A stretch of 64,000 bases of DNA from Chitinophagales bacterium (GTDB lineage Bacteria; Bacteroidota; Bacteroidia; Chitinophagales; UBA2359). The translations under genes were made by a program, and so were the position numbers. The stretch is taken from contig JACJXU010000001.1 of assembly GCA_020636475.1 (NCBI GenBank), positions 186,001 to 250,000 on the forward strand. The letters are read 5' to 3'. Of this stretch, positions 47,575 through 56,894 are shown one piece after another. The notes beneath the pieces are model-generated. The model made no database searches. It saw only the letters and a program-made list of their open reading frames with translations, and was not told the DNA's origin. Numbering within the stretch: the first letter of the stretch is position 1; every line of letters starts with the position of its first letter.

Positions 47575-48261
47575 TTAATATTTTGAAGCGGCAGTTTGCT
47601 CGCCAAATGCTTTAAGATAAAAAGGCGTTGCGTATGCCAAATCCAAAAATTGTTGCTGGGAATACGCCTCAAAAGCCAGTTCTGCCAAAGCGTCTAAGTA
47701 GTATTCTGTTGCCGATTGAAAAGAGAACTTCGGGTCTGTCAAAAAGTTTTTTGCTTTTTCGGCACCACTACCACAGATACAAATATCAGTCCATTTTTCG
47801 CGCAGTTCCGCAAAGGAATTTTCGTGCAGAATATAGGCTTTGGGCGACATTATTTCCTGTATTTTTGTAGTGTATGCGGCACAAAAAACTTCCATGCGCC
47901 GCGCATCAATCATAGGCAAATATATTGTATTATTGGGTGCCTTTTGCTGTGCCGCCCGCGCAATAATACGCAAAGTGTTGATGCCGACTATAGGAATTTT
48001 CAACGCATACGCTACTCCTTTGGCGGTACTCAAGCCTACACGCAAACCTGTGTAAGAGCCGGGACCTATACTTACGGCAATAGCAGCTATTTCGTTCCAA
48101 TGGCTTTGGCTTTGTTGCAGTATCGCCTGAAGCATTATATTGATGCTTGCCGAATGTGATTGGGCGATGCTTTGGCTTTGCCGGACGATAATTCGTTGCG
48201 CCTGCGCCAAGGCTACGCTACAGTCTTTCCCGGAAGTTTCAAGGCAAATTATTTTGGACAT
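47575..48261 (-). CDS. tsaB: tRNA threonylcarbamoyladenosine biosynthesis protein TsaB
   Basis: Component of the TsaBDE complex that makes the t6A modification at position 37 of ANN-decoding tRNAs. 228 residues of the ASKHA fold: MSKIICLETSGKDCSVAL at the N-terminus, SIGPGSYTGLRVGLSTAKGVAYAL as the conserved core, and PMIDARRMEVFCAAY. No catalytic metal-binding His are expected in TsaB, and none are seen, which separates it from TsaD. Confidence 0.93.
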   Translation of the reverse strand: MSKIICLETSGKDCSVALAQAQRIIVRQSQSIAQSHSASINIMLQAILQQSQSHWNEIAAIAVSIGPGSYTGLRVGLSTAKGVAYALKIPIVGINTLRIIARAAQQKAPNNTIYLPMIDARRMEVFCAAYTTKIQEIMSPKAYILHENSFAELREKWTDICICGSGAEKAKNFLTDPKFSFQSATEYYLDALAELAFEAYSQQQFLDLAYATPFYLKAFGEQTAASKY

Positions 48262-48374
48262 ACATTTTACATTTATACAAAAACAGCTTTTATAGAAGGT
48301 TTAAAAAACGAGCCTTATTAGAGTATATAGCTATTTTTAGTTATATGAAAAACTTTTGTATTATTTATCATGCA

Positions 48375-48407
48375 AAAGAGGCTGCCTATTAATCAGACAG
48401 CCTCTTT
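48375..48407 (-). terminator. Intrinsic terminator after mdh
   Basis: Perfect 10-bp stem AAAGAGGCTG / CAGCCTCTTT with a 13-base loop; on the minus strand it runs into CTCTTTTGC, 22 bp after the mdh stop. Confidence 0.85.
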
Positions 48408-48428
48408 CTTATAGTATGAATATTTGGG

Positions 48429-49364
48429 TTAAAATAGTTTCATATTATCCAGCACACTCATCACACCTTTTACGGCTTGTGCGGATTCGTCGAGTAAGTT
48501 TTTTTCATCTTTATCCAAATGTACTTCTACAATTTGCTCAATGCCTTCTTTCCCTAATTTTACAGGTACGCCCAAATAAATTTCACGCAAACCATATTCG
48601 CCTTGCAAATAAGCACAGCAAGGGAAAATACGTTTTTCGTCTTTGCAAATAGCTTCTACCATTTGTGCAGCAGCCGAGCCGGGTGCGTACCAAGCCGATG
48701 TTCCCATTAGTTTCACCAATTCGCCACCACCTACTTTTGTGCGCTCAATAATGGCATCAAGTTGGTCTTTATCAATAAGTTCGGTAACAGGAATACCACT
48801 TACAGTAGTATAGCGCGGCAGTGGCACCATTGTATCGCCGTGTCCGCCCATCAATAAGGCTTGAATATCTTTGGGAGATACCTTTAAGGCTGTCGCCAAA
48901 AATGCGCGATAGCGTGCAGTGTCTAAAATACCTGCCATACCCATCACTTTGTTGGCAGGTAAGCCCGATGCCAAATAAGCGCAGTATGTCATCACATCTA
49001 AAGGATTTGATACTACGATAATAATGGTGTTGGGAGAGTATTTTACTACCTGTTCTGTTACAGATTTTACAATACCTGCATTGATAGAAATAAGGTCGTC
49101 TCGGCTCATTCCGGGCTTGCGCGGCACACCGGAGGTAATTACCGTTACATCGGAATTGGCAGTAGCGGAGTAGTCGTTGGTTACGCCTGTAAGACGACTT
49201 CCGTATGAGTTAATAGGAGCAGTTTGCCACAAATCAAGGCTTTTTCCTTCGGCAACACCTTCTTTAATGTCTAATAGCACCACTTCGTGGGCAAAATCTT
49301 TACCGGCAATTATTTGCGCACAGGTAGCACCAACGTTTCCTGCGCCAACTACGGTTACTTTCAT
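48429..49364 (-). CDS. mdh: Malate dehydrogenase (LDH-like type)
   Basis: Oxidises malate to oxaloacetate with NAD in the TCA cycle. 311 residues. Rossmann motif VVGAGNVGATCAQII, substrate-loop GVPRKPGMSRDDLISINAGIV (the R-K-P-G-M loop of malate-specific enzymes), SNPLDVMTYCAYLASGLP, GMAGILDTARYRAFLA, and the catalytic MGGHGDTMVPLP. A TAACTTTG promoter element lies upstream and a strong terminator downstream, so it appears to be a single-gene unit. Confidence 0.97.
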   Translation of the reverse strand: MKVTVVGAGNVGATCAQIIAGKDFAHEVVLLDIKEGVAEGKSLDLWQTAPINSYGSRLTGVTNDYSATANSDVTVITSGVPRKPGMSRDDLISINAGIVKSVTEQVVKYSPNTIIIVVSNPLDVMTYCAYLASGLPANKVMGMAGILDTARYRAFLATALKVSPKDIQALLMGGHGDTMVPLPRYTTVSGIPVTELIDKDQLDAIIERTKVGGGELVKLMGTSAWYAPGSAAAQMVEAICKDEKRIFPCCAYLQGEYGLREIYLGVPVKLGKEGIEQIVEVHLDKDEKNLLDESAQAVKGVMSVLDNMKLF

Positions 49365-49407
49365 ATTATTTGTTAATATTTTAAATTGAGTATTGAAAAA
49401 TAGGCTG

Positions 49408-49415
49408 CAAAGTTA
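49408..49415 (-). promoter_or_regulatory. Bacteroidota -7 element for mdh
   Basis: TAACTTTG on the minus strand, 44 bp before the mdh ATG, matching TAnnTTTG. Confidence 0.55.
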
Positions 49416-49442
49416 GGAAAAACTATGGAAAAGTGCTTATTA

Positions 49443-49961
49443 TTATGGTTTTACCAAAAATATTGCTTGGTCGTATTCTATGGGCGAAGCATCATCTACC
49501 AATACTTTTACGATAGTTCCGCTCACTTCGGCTTCTATTTCGTTAAATAATTTCATTGCTTCTATAATACACACCACATCTCCTTTGTTGATGGTGTCGC
49601 CTACTTTTACAAAAGATGGTTTTTCGGGACCCGGCGAGCGATAAAATGTACCAATCATAGGCGATTTTATGGTAATATAATTTTCGTCAGTAGCCGGAGT
49701 ACTTTCTTTTGGTGTGGCAGGTTTTTCAACATTTGCCGAAGTTTCTGCAACAACTACATTGGCTGCGGGCATTATTGGTGATGGTATCACCGTAGGCACC
49801 GCCGATGGATACGAAGGCAATACATTGGCTACGGTGGTGTCGGGTGTGTAGCAAGCGTTGCTGCGAATGGTAATATCAAAGTCACCATTTTTTATTTTTA
49901 CTTCCGCAATATCGGTTTTGTTAATTAGGCGGATAAGTTCTTGAATTTCTTTAAATTCCAT
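49443..49961 (-). CDS. accB: Biotin carboxyl carrier protein of acetyl-CoA carboxylase
   Basis: Carries the biotin that shuttles carboxyl between biotin carboxylase and carboxyltransferase. 172 residues from the ATG at 49961 (MEFKEIQELIRLINKTDIAEVKI); the frame opens three codons earlier. The helical N-terminus, an Ala/Pro-rich linker, and the biotinyl domain with the conserved IIEAMKLFNEIEAEVSG, where Lys of AMK is the biotinylation site. The usual partner accC is not adjacent: mdh follows downstream. It has its own promoter element within the preceding intergenic region. Confidence 0.93.
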   Translation of the reverse strand: MEFKEIQELIRLINKTDIAEVKIKNGDFDITIRSNACYTPDTTVANVLPSYPSAVPTVIPSPIMPAANVVVAETSANVEKPATPKESTPATDENYITIKSPMIGTFYRSPGPEKPSFVKVGDTINKGDVVCIIEAMKLFNEIEAEVSGTIVKVLVDDASPIEYDQAIFLVKP

Positions 49962-50010
49962 ATAAGTCAATTTTTAAGATAAGCGTACTGTTTGGGGTAT
50001 AAAGCATGGG

Positions 50011-50018
50011 CAAATATA
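50011..50018 (-). promoter_or_regulatory. Possible -7 element for accB
   Basis: TATATTTG on the minus strand, 50 bp before the accB ATG and directly after the efp terminator. This would let accB be transcribed independently. Confidence 0.45.
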
Positions 50019-50022
50019 AAAA

Positions 50023-50056
50023 AAACCGACATCGTTTACTGATTTGATGCCGGTTT
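50023..50056 (-). terminator. Intrinsic terminator after efp
   Basis: Minus-strand stem AAACCGGCATC / GATGTCGGTTT (one A-C mismatch) with a 12-base loop, followed by TTTTTT. Confidence 0.82.
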
Positions 50057-50087
50057 AAGTATAAATTATTTTTCAATATCGAAAAAA

Positions 50088-50660
50088 TTAGTCTTTTACA
50101 CGCTCTACATACGAATTGCTGCGGGTATCAATTTTTATTTTTTCTCCTTCATTTACAAACAAAGGAACATTGATAGTGGCACCGGTTTCGAGTGTAGCGG
50201 GTTTTGAAGCGTTGGTGGCAGTATCGCCTTTTATGCCGGGCTCTGAGTAAGTAATAAGCAAACTTACGAATTGTGGTAGTTCACAGCCCAGAATTAAGTC
50301 TTTTTCGGCGTGATAAACCACCTCTACTTCTTGTCCTTCTTTCAACAGACCAGGATTGTTAATCAATTTTTCCTCCATTGCTACTTGCTCAAAAGTTTCA
50401 TTGTTCATAAAATGAAAATGCTCGCCATCGGTGTATAAAAACTGGAACGGTCGGCGTTCTATTCTGGCAGATTCTACCTTATGACCGGAAGGGAAAGTAT
50501 TGTCGAGTACTTTTCCGGTGGTCATACTTTTTAGTCTGGTGCGTACAAATGCGGCACCTTTGCCGGGTTTCACATGTTGAAACTCTACAATTTGAAAATA
50601 ATCGTTGTTAAACTCAAGACATAATCCGTTGCGAAAATCGGCGGTTGTTATTGTTGCCAT
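50088..50660 (-). CDS. efp: Translation elongation factor P
   Basis: Rescues ribosomes stalled on polyproline. 190 residues, three-domain EF-P: MATITTADFRNGLCLEFNN, the modification loop HVKPGKGAAFVRTRLKS, a middle OB-like domain (QFLYTDGEHFHFMNNETFEQV), and the C-terminal TATNASKPATLETGATINVPLFVNEGEKIKIDTRSNSYVERV. The residue at the loop tip is Lys (PGKGAA), so modification of the EpmA/lysyl type is possible, but no epmA is in view. Located between fabH and accB, the order seen in other Bacteroidota. Confidence 0.96.
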   Translation of the reverse strand: MATITTADFRNGLCLEFNNDYFQIVEFQHVKPGKGAAFVRTRLKSMTTGKVLDNTFPSGHKVESARIERRPFQFLYTDGEHFHFMNNETFEQVAMEEKLINNPGLLKEGQEVEVVYHAEKDLILGCELPQFVSLLITYSEPGIKGDTATNASKPATLETGATINVPLFVNEGEKIKIDTRSNSYVERVKD

Positions 50661-50709
50661 TGTGTATGCTTGTTTTGTATCGAAATATATAAAATAAAAT
50701 TATAAAAAA

Positions 50710-51705
50710 TTAATATGCCCAATCCAATAATATTGCGCCCCAAGTGAATCCGCCACCAAAGGCAGTCAATACTAACTTATCGCCTTTTTTTAACTGATTT
50801 TCCCATTCCCAAAGGCATAGTGGAATAGTTGCCGCTGTAGTATTACCGTACTTTTGAATATTGAGCATTACTTTATCCATCGACAACTCCATACGCTTGG
50901 CAGTAGCTTCGATAATGCGAATATTGGCTTGATGCGGCACCAACCAAGCTATTTCGTCGGACGAAACATTATTTTTTTCCAGTATTTCTGCCGACACATC
51001 TGCCATGCGTGTCACGGCGAATTTGAAAACATTTTTTCCTTCCTGATAAATATAATGCTCTTTGTTGGCAACAGTTTTTTCGGTAGAGGGACTTACTGAA
51101 CCGCCGGATTTTTGCACCAAAAACTCCCGCCCACTGCCATCGGTTCGGGTTATTACATCAATAATGCCAAACTCGTTGGAACTCGGCTCTATTAATACTG
51201 CTCCTGCGGCATCGCCAAACAAAATGCAGGTAGATCTGTCGGTGTAGTCCACGATGGAACTCATTTTATCCGCACCTACCACTACTACTTTTTTGTAATA
51301 TCCGGCTTCTACGTACATACGCGCGGTTTGCAGTGCAAAAATAAAACCCGAACAAGCCGCACTAATGTCAAAGCTCATAATATTGGTAATACCCAATTTG
51401 TCGCAAATAATGTTGGAAGTTGCGGGAAAAAGATGGTCGGGTGTTACGGTAGCGCAAATGAGCAAGTCTATTTCCGTTGGTGCGGTGTTTGTTTTTTCTA
51501 AGAGTTTTTGTACTGCAGGTGTTGCCAAATCGGAAGTTCCTAAGCCTTCGCCTTTCAAAATACGTCTTTCCGAAATTCCGGTTCGCGACTTAATCCATTC
51601 GTCATTGGTATCTACCATTTTTTCAAGTTCAACATTCGACAAGATGTAATCGGGCAAGTATCCGGCCACACCTGTGATAGCTGCTTTTATAGGAGAGTTT
51701 TTCAT
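50710..51705 (-). CDS. fabH: 3-oxoacyl-ACP synthase III
   Basis: Initiates fatty-acid synthesis by condensing acyl-CoA with malonyl-ACP. 331 residues. The catalytic triad is visible: Cys in [13 protein letters not shown], His in [16 protein letters not shown], Asn in [13 protein letters not shown]. The N-terminal [37 protein letters not shown] is typical. It is preceded by a terminator behind rpmF, so it may be transcribed separately from the yceD-rpmF pair. Confidence 0.96.
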   Translation of the reverse strand: MKNSPIKAAITGVAGYLPDYILSNVELEKMVDTNDEWIKSRTGISERRILKGEGLGTSDLATPAVQKLLEKTNTAPTEIDLLICATVTPDHLFPATSNIICDKLGITNIMSFDISAACSGFIFALQTARMYVEAGYYKKVVVVGADKMSSIVDYTDRSTCILFGDAAGAVLIEPSSNEFGIIDVITRTDGSGREFLVQKSGGSVSPSTEKTVANKEHYIYQEGKNVFKFAVTRMADVSAEILEKNNVSSDEIAWLVPHQANIRIIEATAKRMELSMDKVMLNIQKYGNTTAATIPLCLWEWENQLKKGDKLVLTAFGGGFTWGAILLDWAY

Positions 51706-51770
51706 GAAAGAAGCCTTAATATTTTGGTAAGGACAAAAGCTAAAATTTATGGATTGGTATAAAAAACAAA

Positions 51771-51800
51771 ATCTGCTTCAAAATTACATTCAAAGCAGAT
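51771..51800 (-). terminator. Intrinsic terminator after rpmF
   Basis: Minus-strand stem ATCTGCTT / AAGCAGAT with a 14-base loop, followed by TTTGTTTTTT. It separates yceD-rpmF from fabH. Confidence 0.8.
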
Positions 51801-51826
51801 AGCTTGTTTATTTTACGGGAAAACGA

Positions 51827-52018
51827 CTAAATTTTCCCAAAACCTTCTACTATTTTTTTGCCGCGATAGTACAAATCGCCTTCTATAGTATAGGCTCTGT
51901 GCCAAAGGTGATACTCGCCTGTAGCCGGACAAACCGCTACATTGGGTAACGCTGCTTTGTAGTGTGTACGACGCTTGTCACGTCTGGTTTTAGATTGTCT
52001 GCGTTTGGGATGTGCCAT
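51827..52018 (-). CDS. rpmF: 50S ribosomal protein L32
   Basis: 63 residues: [20 protein letters not shown], the basic N-terminus of L32, then [13 protein letters not shown]. The zinc-binding set is reduced: only one Cys ([11 protein letters not shown]) is visible, as in the Cys-poor forms. Overlap-free, 11 bp after the yceD-like gene, in the usual yceD-rpmF order. Confidence 0.94.
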   Translation of the reverse strand: MAHPKRRQSKTRRDKRRTHYKAALPNVAVCPATGEYHLWHRAYTIEGDLYYRGKKIVEGFGKI

Positions 52019-52029
52019 AATCTTTTAAG

Positions 52030-52575
52030 TTATTTTTTATTATTTTTTTTAAATTTTTCTAATGCAGCCCATCTTGGGTCTATATCGTTTTGGGTTGTAT
52101 CCGATTCTTTTTCTTTATTTAGCAAGGCTATTATTTGCGGATTACAAGTTGATGCGCCTTTGTCATCAGGCGGATGAATTTTGTAGGTAGGCAAACTCAA
52201 TACGGCAAATTCGTAAATGAGCTGTGCCACATTGAAATAATAGTCGTTTCGGCTAATATATACTATATCTTCTTCTACATCACTTTTTGCGGCATCTTCT
52301 TCGTATTTTAGCAATACGCGAAAAGCCCCTTCAATGTCTAAGGCTAAGGGGTCGGAACAACGGTCACATTCGGTATCTACTACGCCACTCAATTGAAAGT
52401 CTAAGATAAAAAAGTTAGCCTTTTTGTTAAGGTCCAAGTGTACATTTATCTGTGCCTTATCAATGGGCGAATGTTCGAATTGTGCAAAAAAATTTGCATC
52501 AATATCGTAGGTAAAAACGTGTGCTCCGAGTTTTAAACCTACAACAGGTATATCGTATTTTTGAAACGGTTTCAA
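52030..52575 (-). CDS. YceD / DUF177 family protein
   Basis: 181 residues. Central motif GVVDTECDRCSDPLALDIEGAFRVLLKY contains the paired Cys of DUF177 (C-x2-C), and IVYISRNDYYFNVAQLIYEFAVLSLPTYKIHPPDD ends in a segment matching the family's C-terminal part. In other bacteria this protein affects 23S rRNA/ribosome accumulation and lies directly before rpmF, as here. Zinc binding is likely incomplete. Confidence 0.88.
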   Translation of the reverse strand: MKPFQKYDIPVVGLKLGAHVFTYDIDANFFAQFEHSPIDKAQINVHLDLNKKANFFILDFQLSGVVDTECDRCSDPLALDIEGAFRVLLKYEEDAAKSDVEEDIVYISRNDYYFNVAQLIYEFAVLSLPTYKIHPPDDKGASTCNPQIIALLNKEKESDTTQNDIDPRWAALEKFKKNNKK

Positions 52576-52608
52576 GGAACGGGATATTTATTTTTCAAAA
52601 ATAAAGCG

Positions 52609-52616
52609 CAAAAGTA
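52609..52616 (-). promoter_or_regulatory. Bacteroidota -7 element for the yceD-rpmF unit
   Basis: TACTTTTG on the minus strand, 34 bp before the ATG at 52575, a close TAnnTTTG match. Confidence 0.6.
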
Positions 52617-52695
52617 GCATTTTTTTTCAATAAATTTTAGTTTTTTTCGATAAAAAATGTTAGCGCAGGTACTATTCCGTATTTTTGTAGGAAAA

Positions 52696-54012
52696 TTATC
52701 GCAAAAGCAGCACACTACCTTTGATAGTGCCTACTAAGTTGGGGTTGGCTCGGTTGGTGTATTGGGCGTAGTACAAATACAAACCTTGCTTGCAGGCTTC
52801 GCCTTTGCGCGTGCCATCCCAAAAAACAGTTCCTTCTTCTACGCTATCAAAAATAAGTTCTCCCCAACGGTTATACACTTTTAGGAAATCGACATCTTGC
52901 TTGTCATAATCGCTAAAAAGTATGCGAAAATAATCGTTGCGGTTATTGTCGTTTGGGGTAAAAGTATTGGGCGCAAAGGCATCGCTTAATTGTGCTTGGT
53001 ACAAAACCGTATAGCAAGTATCGGCACACTTCAAGTTGGTATAATAGCTAATGCCGTAATTGATGAGTGTGTCTATTTCATCGAAATTATTATGCGATAA
53101 AAAATAGACATGGGTAGCTTCCACATAAATTTTATTGATGCCCATACAGTTGCCATGTATTGCGGAAACTTGACCACTATTTGGATAATACTCAATATCT
53201 AAGCCACAGCAAGTATAGTCTGAAGGGCGTCGTATATCGTAATAGTCATCAATTGTTTCATTGGAAATAAAATATGGTTTGTAAATAGTATCTTCTGGAT
53301 AATCTGCATTTCTTACAGCACGCTTGTGTACATTTATCATTTCGGGATAGGCGAAAATGCTGGAATCGCCATTGGCGTGTATAGTTTTGAGGGTGACAGT
53401 ATAATGTCCGGCTTGTTCATAACAAATAGGCGGTGGAGATGCGCCACTATAAGTTTCGGGATTTCCGCCCTCGAACTGCCAGAAATGAAAGCTACTGTTA
53501 GGCACTGCTACATCGCCAAAGTCCACACAATCGCCTTCACAAAGCAGTTGCTGACTCACACTAAAGGGCATATCGCAGTATTCGGTTTCCATATAAAATC
53601 TCGCTTCCAAGTAATAGCCTCGGAGAGAAGGATTTATTAAAGTAGAGTCGTATAATGCTTTTACAAAAATAGAGTCGCCATATTCATTATATATTTGGTC
53701 AATTACTATGCGAATGCTAGAATCATTGGGCATATCCAATACGGTGTAGTTTTGCCGCATATACGCCGTATCTATAGGATAAATGAAGCCCTCAATATTT
53801 TTTTTGCCTCTATGAATAAAAGTGATGGTATCACCCAAACAGACATGAATGGGTTTGTAAAAATCATTATTCCCTACTTCCATAGATGCTAAATCGCTAT
53901 AGTAGTAAGAAAAAGGGCTATAGTTATCTAATTGCCCATAAGAAGAATTAGTAACAAAGAGCAATAATCCAAGTATAAGGGTTTTAATACTTGAGTACTT
54001 TTTGCATAGCAT
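52696..54012 (-). CDS. T9SS type B cargo protein with PKD-like domain
   Basis: 438 residues. Signal peptide (ILGLLLFVTNSSYGQ, about 13-27). A PKD-like domain near 155-235 (CEGDCVDFGDVAVPNSSFHFWQFEGGNPETYSG), a Cys-containing middle, and a C-terminal gliding-motility-type sorting domain (APNTFTPNDNNRNDYFRILF ... VYNRWGELIFDSVEEGTVFWDG). It is the last gene of a five-gene unit and overlaps the upstream gene by 29 bp. Confidence 0.85.
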   Translation of the reverse strand: MLCKKYSSIKTLILGLLLFVTNSSYGQLDNYSPFSYYYSDLASMEVGNNDFYKPIHVCLGDTITFIHRGKKNIEGFIYPIDTAYMRQNYTVLDMPNDSSIRIVIDQIYNEYGDSIFVKALYDSTLINPSLRGYYLEARFYMETEYCDMPFSVSQQLLCEGDCVDFGDVAVPNSSFHFWQFEGGNPETYSGASPPPICYEQAGHYTVTLKTIHANGDSSIFAYPEMINVHKRAVRNADYPEDTIYKPYFISNETIDDYYDIRRPSDYTCCGLDIEYYPNSGQVSAIHGNCMGINKIYVEATHVYFLSHNNFDEIDTLINYGISYYTNLKCADTCYTVLYQAQLSDAFAPNTFTPNDNNRNDYFRILFSDYDKQDVDFLKVYNRWGELIFDSVEEGTVFWDGTRKGEACKQGLYLYYAQYTNRANPNLVGTIKGSVLLLR

Positions 54013-56155
54013 AAGGCGTATTGTTTATGTAGGTGCTAATATAATAAATCCCGGCGGGAATAGTACTAATATTGATGCGTTCTCTACTGTTTCCGGCAGA
54101 TTTTTGGTAATGTTGTTCCCAAATGAGTATGCCCGTAGCATTGTACAAGCGAATATGTAACTGTGCATCAGTAGCAAGTTGCATGTCAGCGTAGATACTT
54201 TCGTTGGTGAGATTGGGATAGAAGTTGATTTGATGTTGTTTTTTGGCAATTGCTTCTATTTCTGGAGATTTTTTTCCTGAACAAATACCACAATCATAGG
54301 GACAATCTATTCCCAAATCATCCGCCTCTAAAATTTCTTTGTCCAAAAGCCCTACATAATTTTCTAATTTTTGGTAAAGAACAGCATTGTAGTAGGGTTC
54401 TGGAGCATCACATTCGTAAATTTCTTGTGTTTCAGGTGTACCTAATAAAAAATCAATATTTCCTTTAACAATATCATCTTTTTTAATAATGTCTAACTCT
54501 TTTTCTCTTACGCCATAATCACCAAAAGGGAAGGATAGAACTTGTTCGCAAGTTAGGTCTTTCACCATGAAACTCCCTACATTTTCATCGTTATTACACG
54601 GATTATATATAGAGTATAAACAATTATTTCCAACATTATCATCATCAACTGCTGTTCCACCATTAGATACATTTATAATATAACTTACATCTAATTCCGG
54701 AATATAGTAATAACTAATATGACCACTATAAATAAATATTAAATCCTCACTCATTTCTTTTCCACAAAAAAAGCAAGTGCTACAATAATAGGCATTGAGG
54801 GTTTGAAAACCATCTTCTTGGCAGCCCAAAAAGAATCGAGGAGGAAACTCAAGTGTCATTCCGTAGGGCTGCACCTCTTGTGTCGCATTATTACAGTAGT
54901 AGTCCACACAATTAAAGGTGGTGCCGGGTCCTTCTTCCACTATCTCAAAACAAACACTATTACTACACCCGTTAAAGTCTGTTATGGCTAAACAATACGT
55001 GCCAGGCCACAAACCAGTTAAATTAGTAGTATTGCTTCCATTGTGTGTCCAATAAAAAGTATAAGGTGGCTCCCCACCGCTAATATCTATCGGATTAAAA
55101 ATAATACTCCCCGATACCCATGGAATTTCTTCCATATAATCGTATGTTTCTTCGTTATAGATAGGCGTGCAGGTATTGGTAACATCTGCCGCTACTGTAA
55201 ACTCTACTGCCGAGCAATCTACCAAAAGGTAACACTCCGTCACTTCCTGACAAGCGCTAGAAACAGTTACACAGTATTCGGTGTAGTAACTTCCGCCGAA
55301 ACTTACATCGTTTATATAAGGCAAATCAGAACTATAGAAATACCCATTTGGTCCCGTCCAAGTGTAGGTAAGTGGTACTTTGTCCGGATTATATACTTGT
55401 ACACTAATACTGCCATCTGCCGCATCAGGCGAGGACGGATTATTTATTTGAGGGTTAGAAGATATAGCAATAGGTGTTTCGGCATCGGCAACAGACCCGC
55501 AATATGGCGCGTAAGGCAAATAGCCGCTACAACAGCAAAGCGTAACGGTAGTAGTACCAATAAGGCAATCATTTTCGTTATATACCTTCGCTGTGTAAAT
55601 GCCCACACACAAATCGCTTAGTTTTTCACCTTCAGCACTAAACTCACCTTCATTAAGCGATGCGGTCCACTTTACGGTATATTCTCCGTTAGGATAATCT
55701 ACAGCAATTTCTATACTGCCATCACAAGCCTCTATGGCAGGGGCTGGCGTACATTTGCTTACTTCGTGCATACTCACTACTTCTATCAGTTCTTCGTGTA
55801 GTTCGTTGGCAGGTAAAAACAGTATCGCAGAGAGTTGCCCGCAATGGTCGTCGTGGACGGTGAGCGTGTACCAACCCGAAGGAATATTACAAAGGTCTTC
55901 CGTACCATCATTGCCACTTAGGTTTTCGAGAACAAATTTTTCTTCGGTTTGATGGTCTGTCCAAATAACTTTATAAGGTTTGTAACCGCCTACAATGCTA
56001 ATATCTATACAGCCATCGGCACAAGTACCATTGGCATTTTGGTAGTTTATTATTACATTATCTTCTTGGGCGTGGCATACGCCAAGCATAAAGAAAACTG
56101 CTGCGAACAGTAAGATTTTTTGCCAATGTATCAATGAGAAGGATAGTTTTTTCAT
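53984..56155 (-). CDS. T9SS type A cargo protein with SprB-like repeats
   Basis: 723 residues. Signal peptide (ILLFAAVFFMLGVCHAQ). At least two SprB-like repeats: GGYKPYKVIWTDHQTEEKFV ... SGWYTLTVHDDHCG (about 50-105), and GGEPPYTFYWTHNGSNTTNLTG ... GTYCLAITDFNGCS (about 355-405). Then a Cys-containing region and a T9SS type A sorting domain (INFYPNLTNESIYADMQL ... IPAGIYYISTYI). SprB repeats occur in cell-surface adhesins of gliding bacteria. Its 3' end overlaps the next gene by 29 bp. Confidence 0.85.
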   Translation of the reverse strand: MKKLSFSLIHWQKILLFAAVFFMLGVCHAQEDNVIINYQNANGTCADGCIDISIVGGYKPYKVIWTDHQTEEKFVLENLSGNDGTEDLCNIPSGWYTLTVHDDHCGQLSAILFLPANELHEELIEVVSMHEVSKCTPAPAIEACDGSIEIAVDYPNGEYTVKWTASLNEGEFSAEGEKLSDLCVGIYTAKVYNENDCLIGTTTVTLCCCSGYLPYAPYCGSVADAETPIAISSNPQINNPSSPDAADGSISVQVYNPDKVPLTYTWTGPNGYFYSSDLPYINDVSFGGSYYTEYCVTVSSACQEVTECYLLVDCSAVEFTVAADVTNTCTPIYNEETYDYMEEIPWVSGSIIFNPIDISGGEPPYTFYWTHNGSNTTNLTGLWPGTYCLAITDFNGCSNSVCFEIVEEGPGTTFNCVDYYCNNATQEVQPYGMTLEFPPRFFLGCQEDGFQTLNAYYCSTCFFCGKEMSEDLIFIYSGHISYYYIPELDVSYIINVSNGGTAVDDDNVGNNCLYSIYNPCNNDENVGSFMVKDLTCEQVLSFPFGDYGVREKELDIIKKDDIVKGNIDFLLGTPETQEIYECDAPEPYYNAVLYQKLENYVGLLDKEILEADDLGIDCPYDCGICSGKKSPEIEAIAKKQHQINFYPNLTNESIYADMQLATDAQLHIRLYNATGILIWEQHYQKSAGNSRERINISTIPAGIYYISTYINNTPYAMQKVLKY

Positions 56156-56174
56156 AGCCTATAGTTTAGTTTTA

Positions 56175-56894
56175 TTATTTATTGGAAGATGGGTTAGAAT
56201 TGTTGTTTTCGTATGCCTCCGGCGGCAAAAAAGGAAAAGCCGTAGCGACGGGCAGTATTTCTACCTTATCGCCTACGAGTTGTAGGAGTACATAGCGGTT
56301 TAGTTTTTCCTGCCAGTCGCGGTAACAGATAAATATCATATCGGGACTGAAAATTTCGATGCTTTGTAAAATGCCGTCGGGGTGGGTTTTGGTGTATTTT
56401 TCGAAATCCAGACAACAGGCTTCTAAAGCATCAAGTGTGTTGTTAATGGTATCGTATTTGTAAAACATACAACTTAATTTTGAAAGTAGTTCATAATTAG
56501 TATTTGATATTCCTACAACAATACTATCGTTCCATTTTTTTTTAAAAAAAGAAGGGGCAATGTCTGTTTCACCAATAGAAACCGAACGCAATAGTGCAGG
56601 AGGCGTATTTCCTATTGCAAACTCAACATAGTGAGATTTTTCGTTATTTTTTCTGCTACGCTTTTTTTGTTCTTCCGGCTCAATAGGAACAGGTAGTATT
56701 TCTACCGAAATAGGAATTTTTATTTTGCTGCGTTGAATATCGTATTGTAGTGTATTATACAAAAAATTTGAATCGGGATAATGCTCAAAACTCGCTATAA
56801 ATAAATGTTCTAATTCCTGCGGAAGAAGGGAACGGTATTGTGCGTTGAGCCTTATAGTAAAAATAGTAATTGTAAAAATTAAGATTATTTTCAT
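56175..56894 (-). CDS. Exported protein of unknown function
   Basis: 239 residues with signal peptide MKIILIFTITIFTIRLNAQ. After a helical start (YRSLLPQELEHLFIASFEHYPDSNFLY) there is a polar, Lys-rich linker (EPEEQKKRSRKNNEKSHY) and a body with LEACCLDFEKY and FICYRDWQEKLNRYVLLQL; it ends in a polar Asn/Ser tail (NNNSNPSSNK). No sorting domain. Not recognised. The ATG overlaps the upstream stop as ATGA, so the two are translationally coupled. Confidence 0.7.
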   Translation of the reverse strand: MKIILIFTITIFTIRLNAQYRSLLPQELEHLFIASFEHYPDSNFLYNTLQYDIQRSKIKIPISVEILPVPIEPEEQKKRSRKNNEKSHYVEFAIGNTPPALLRSVSIGETDIAPSFFKKKWNDSIVVGISNTNYELLSKLSCMFYKYDTINNTLDALEACCLDFEKYTKTHPDGILQSIEIFSPDMIFICYRDWQEKLNRYVLLQLVGDKVEILPVATAFPFLPPEAYENNNSNPSSNK

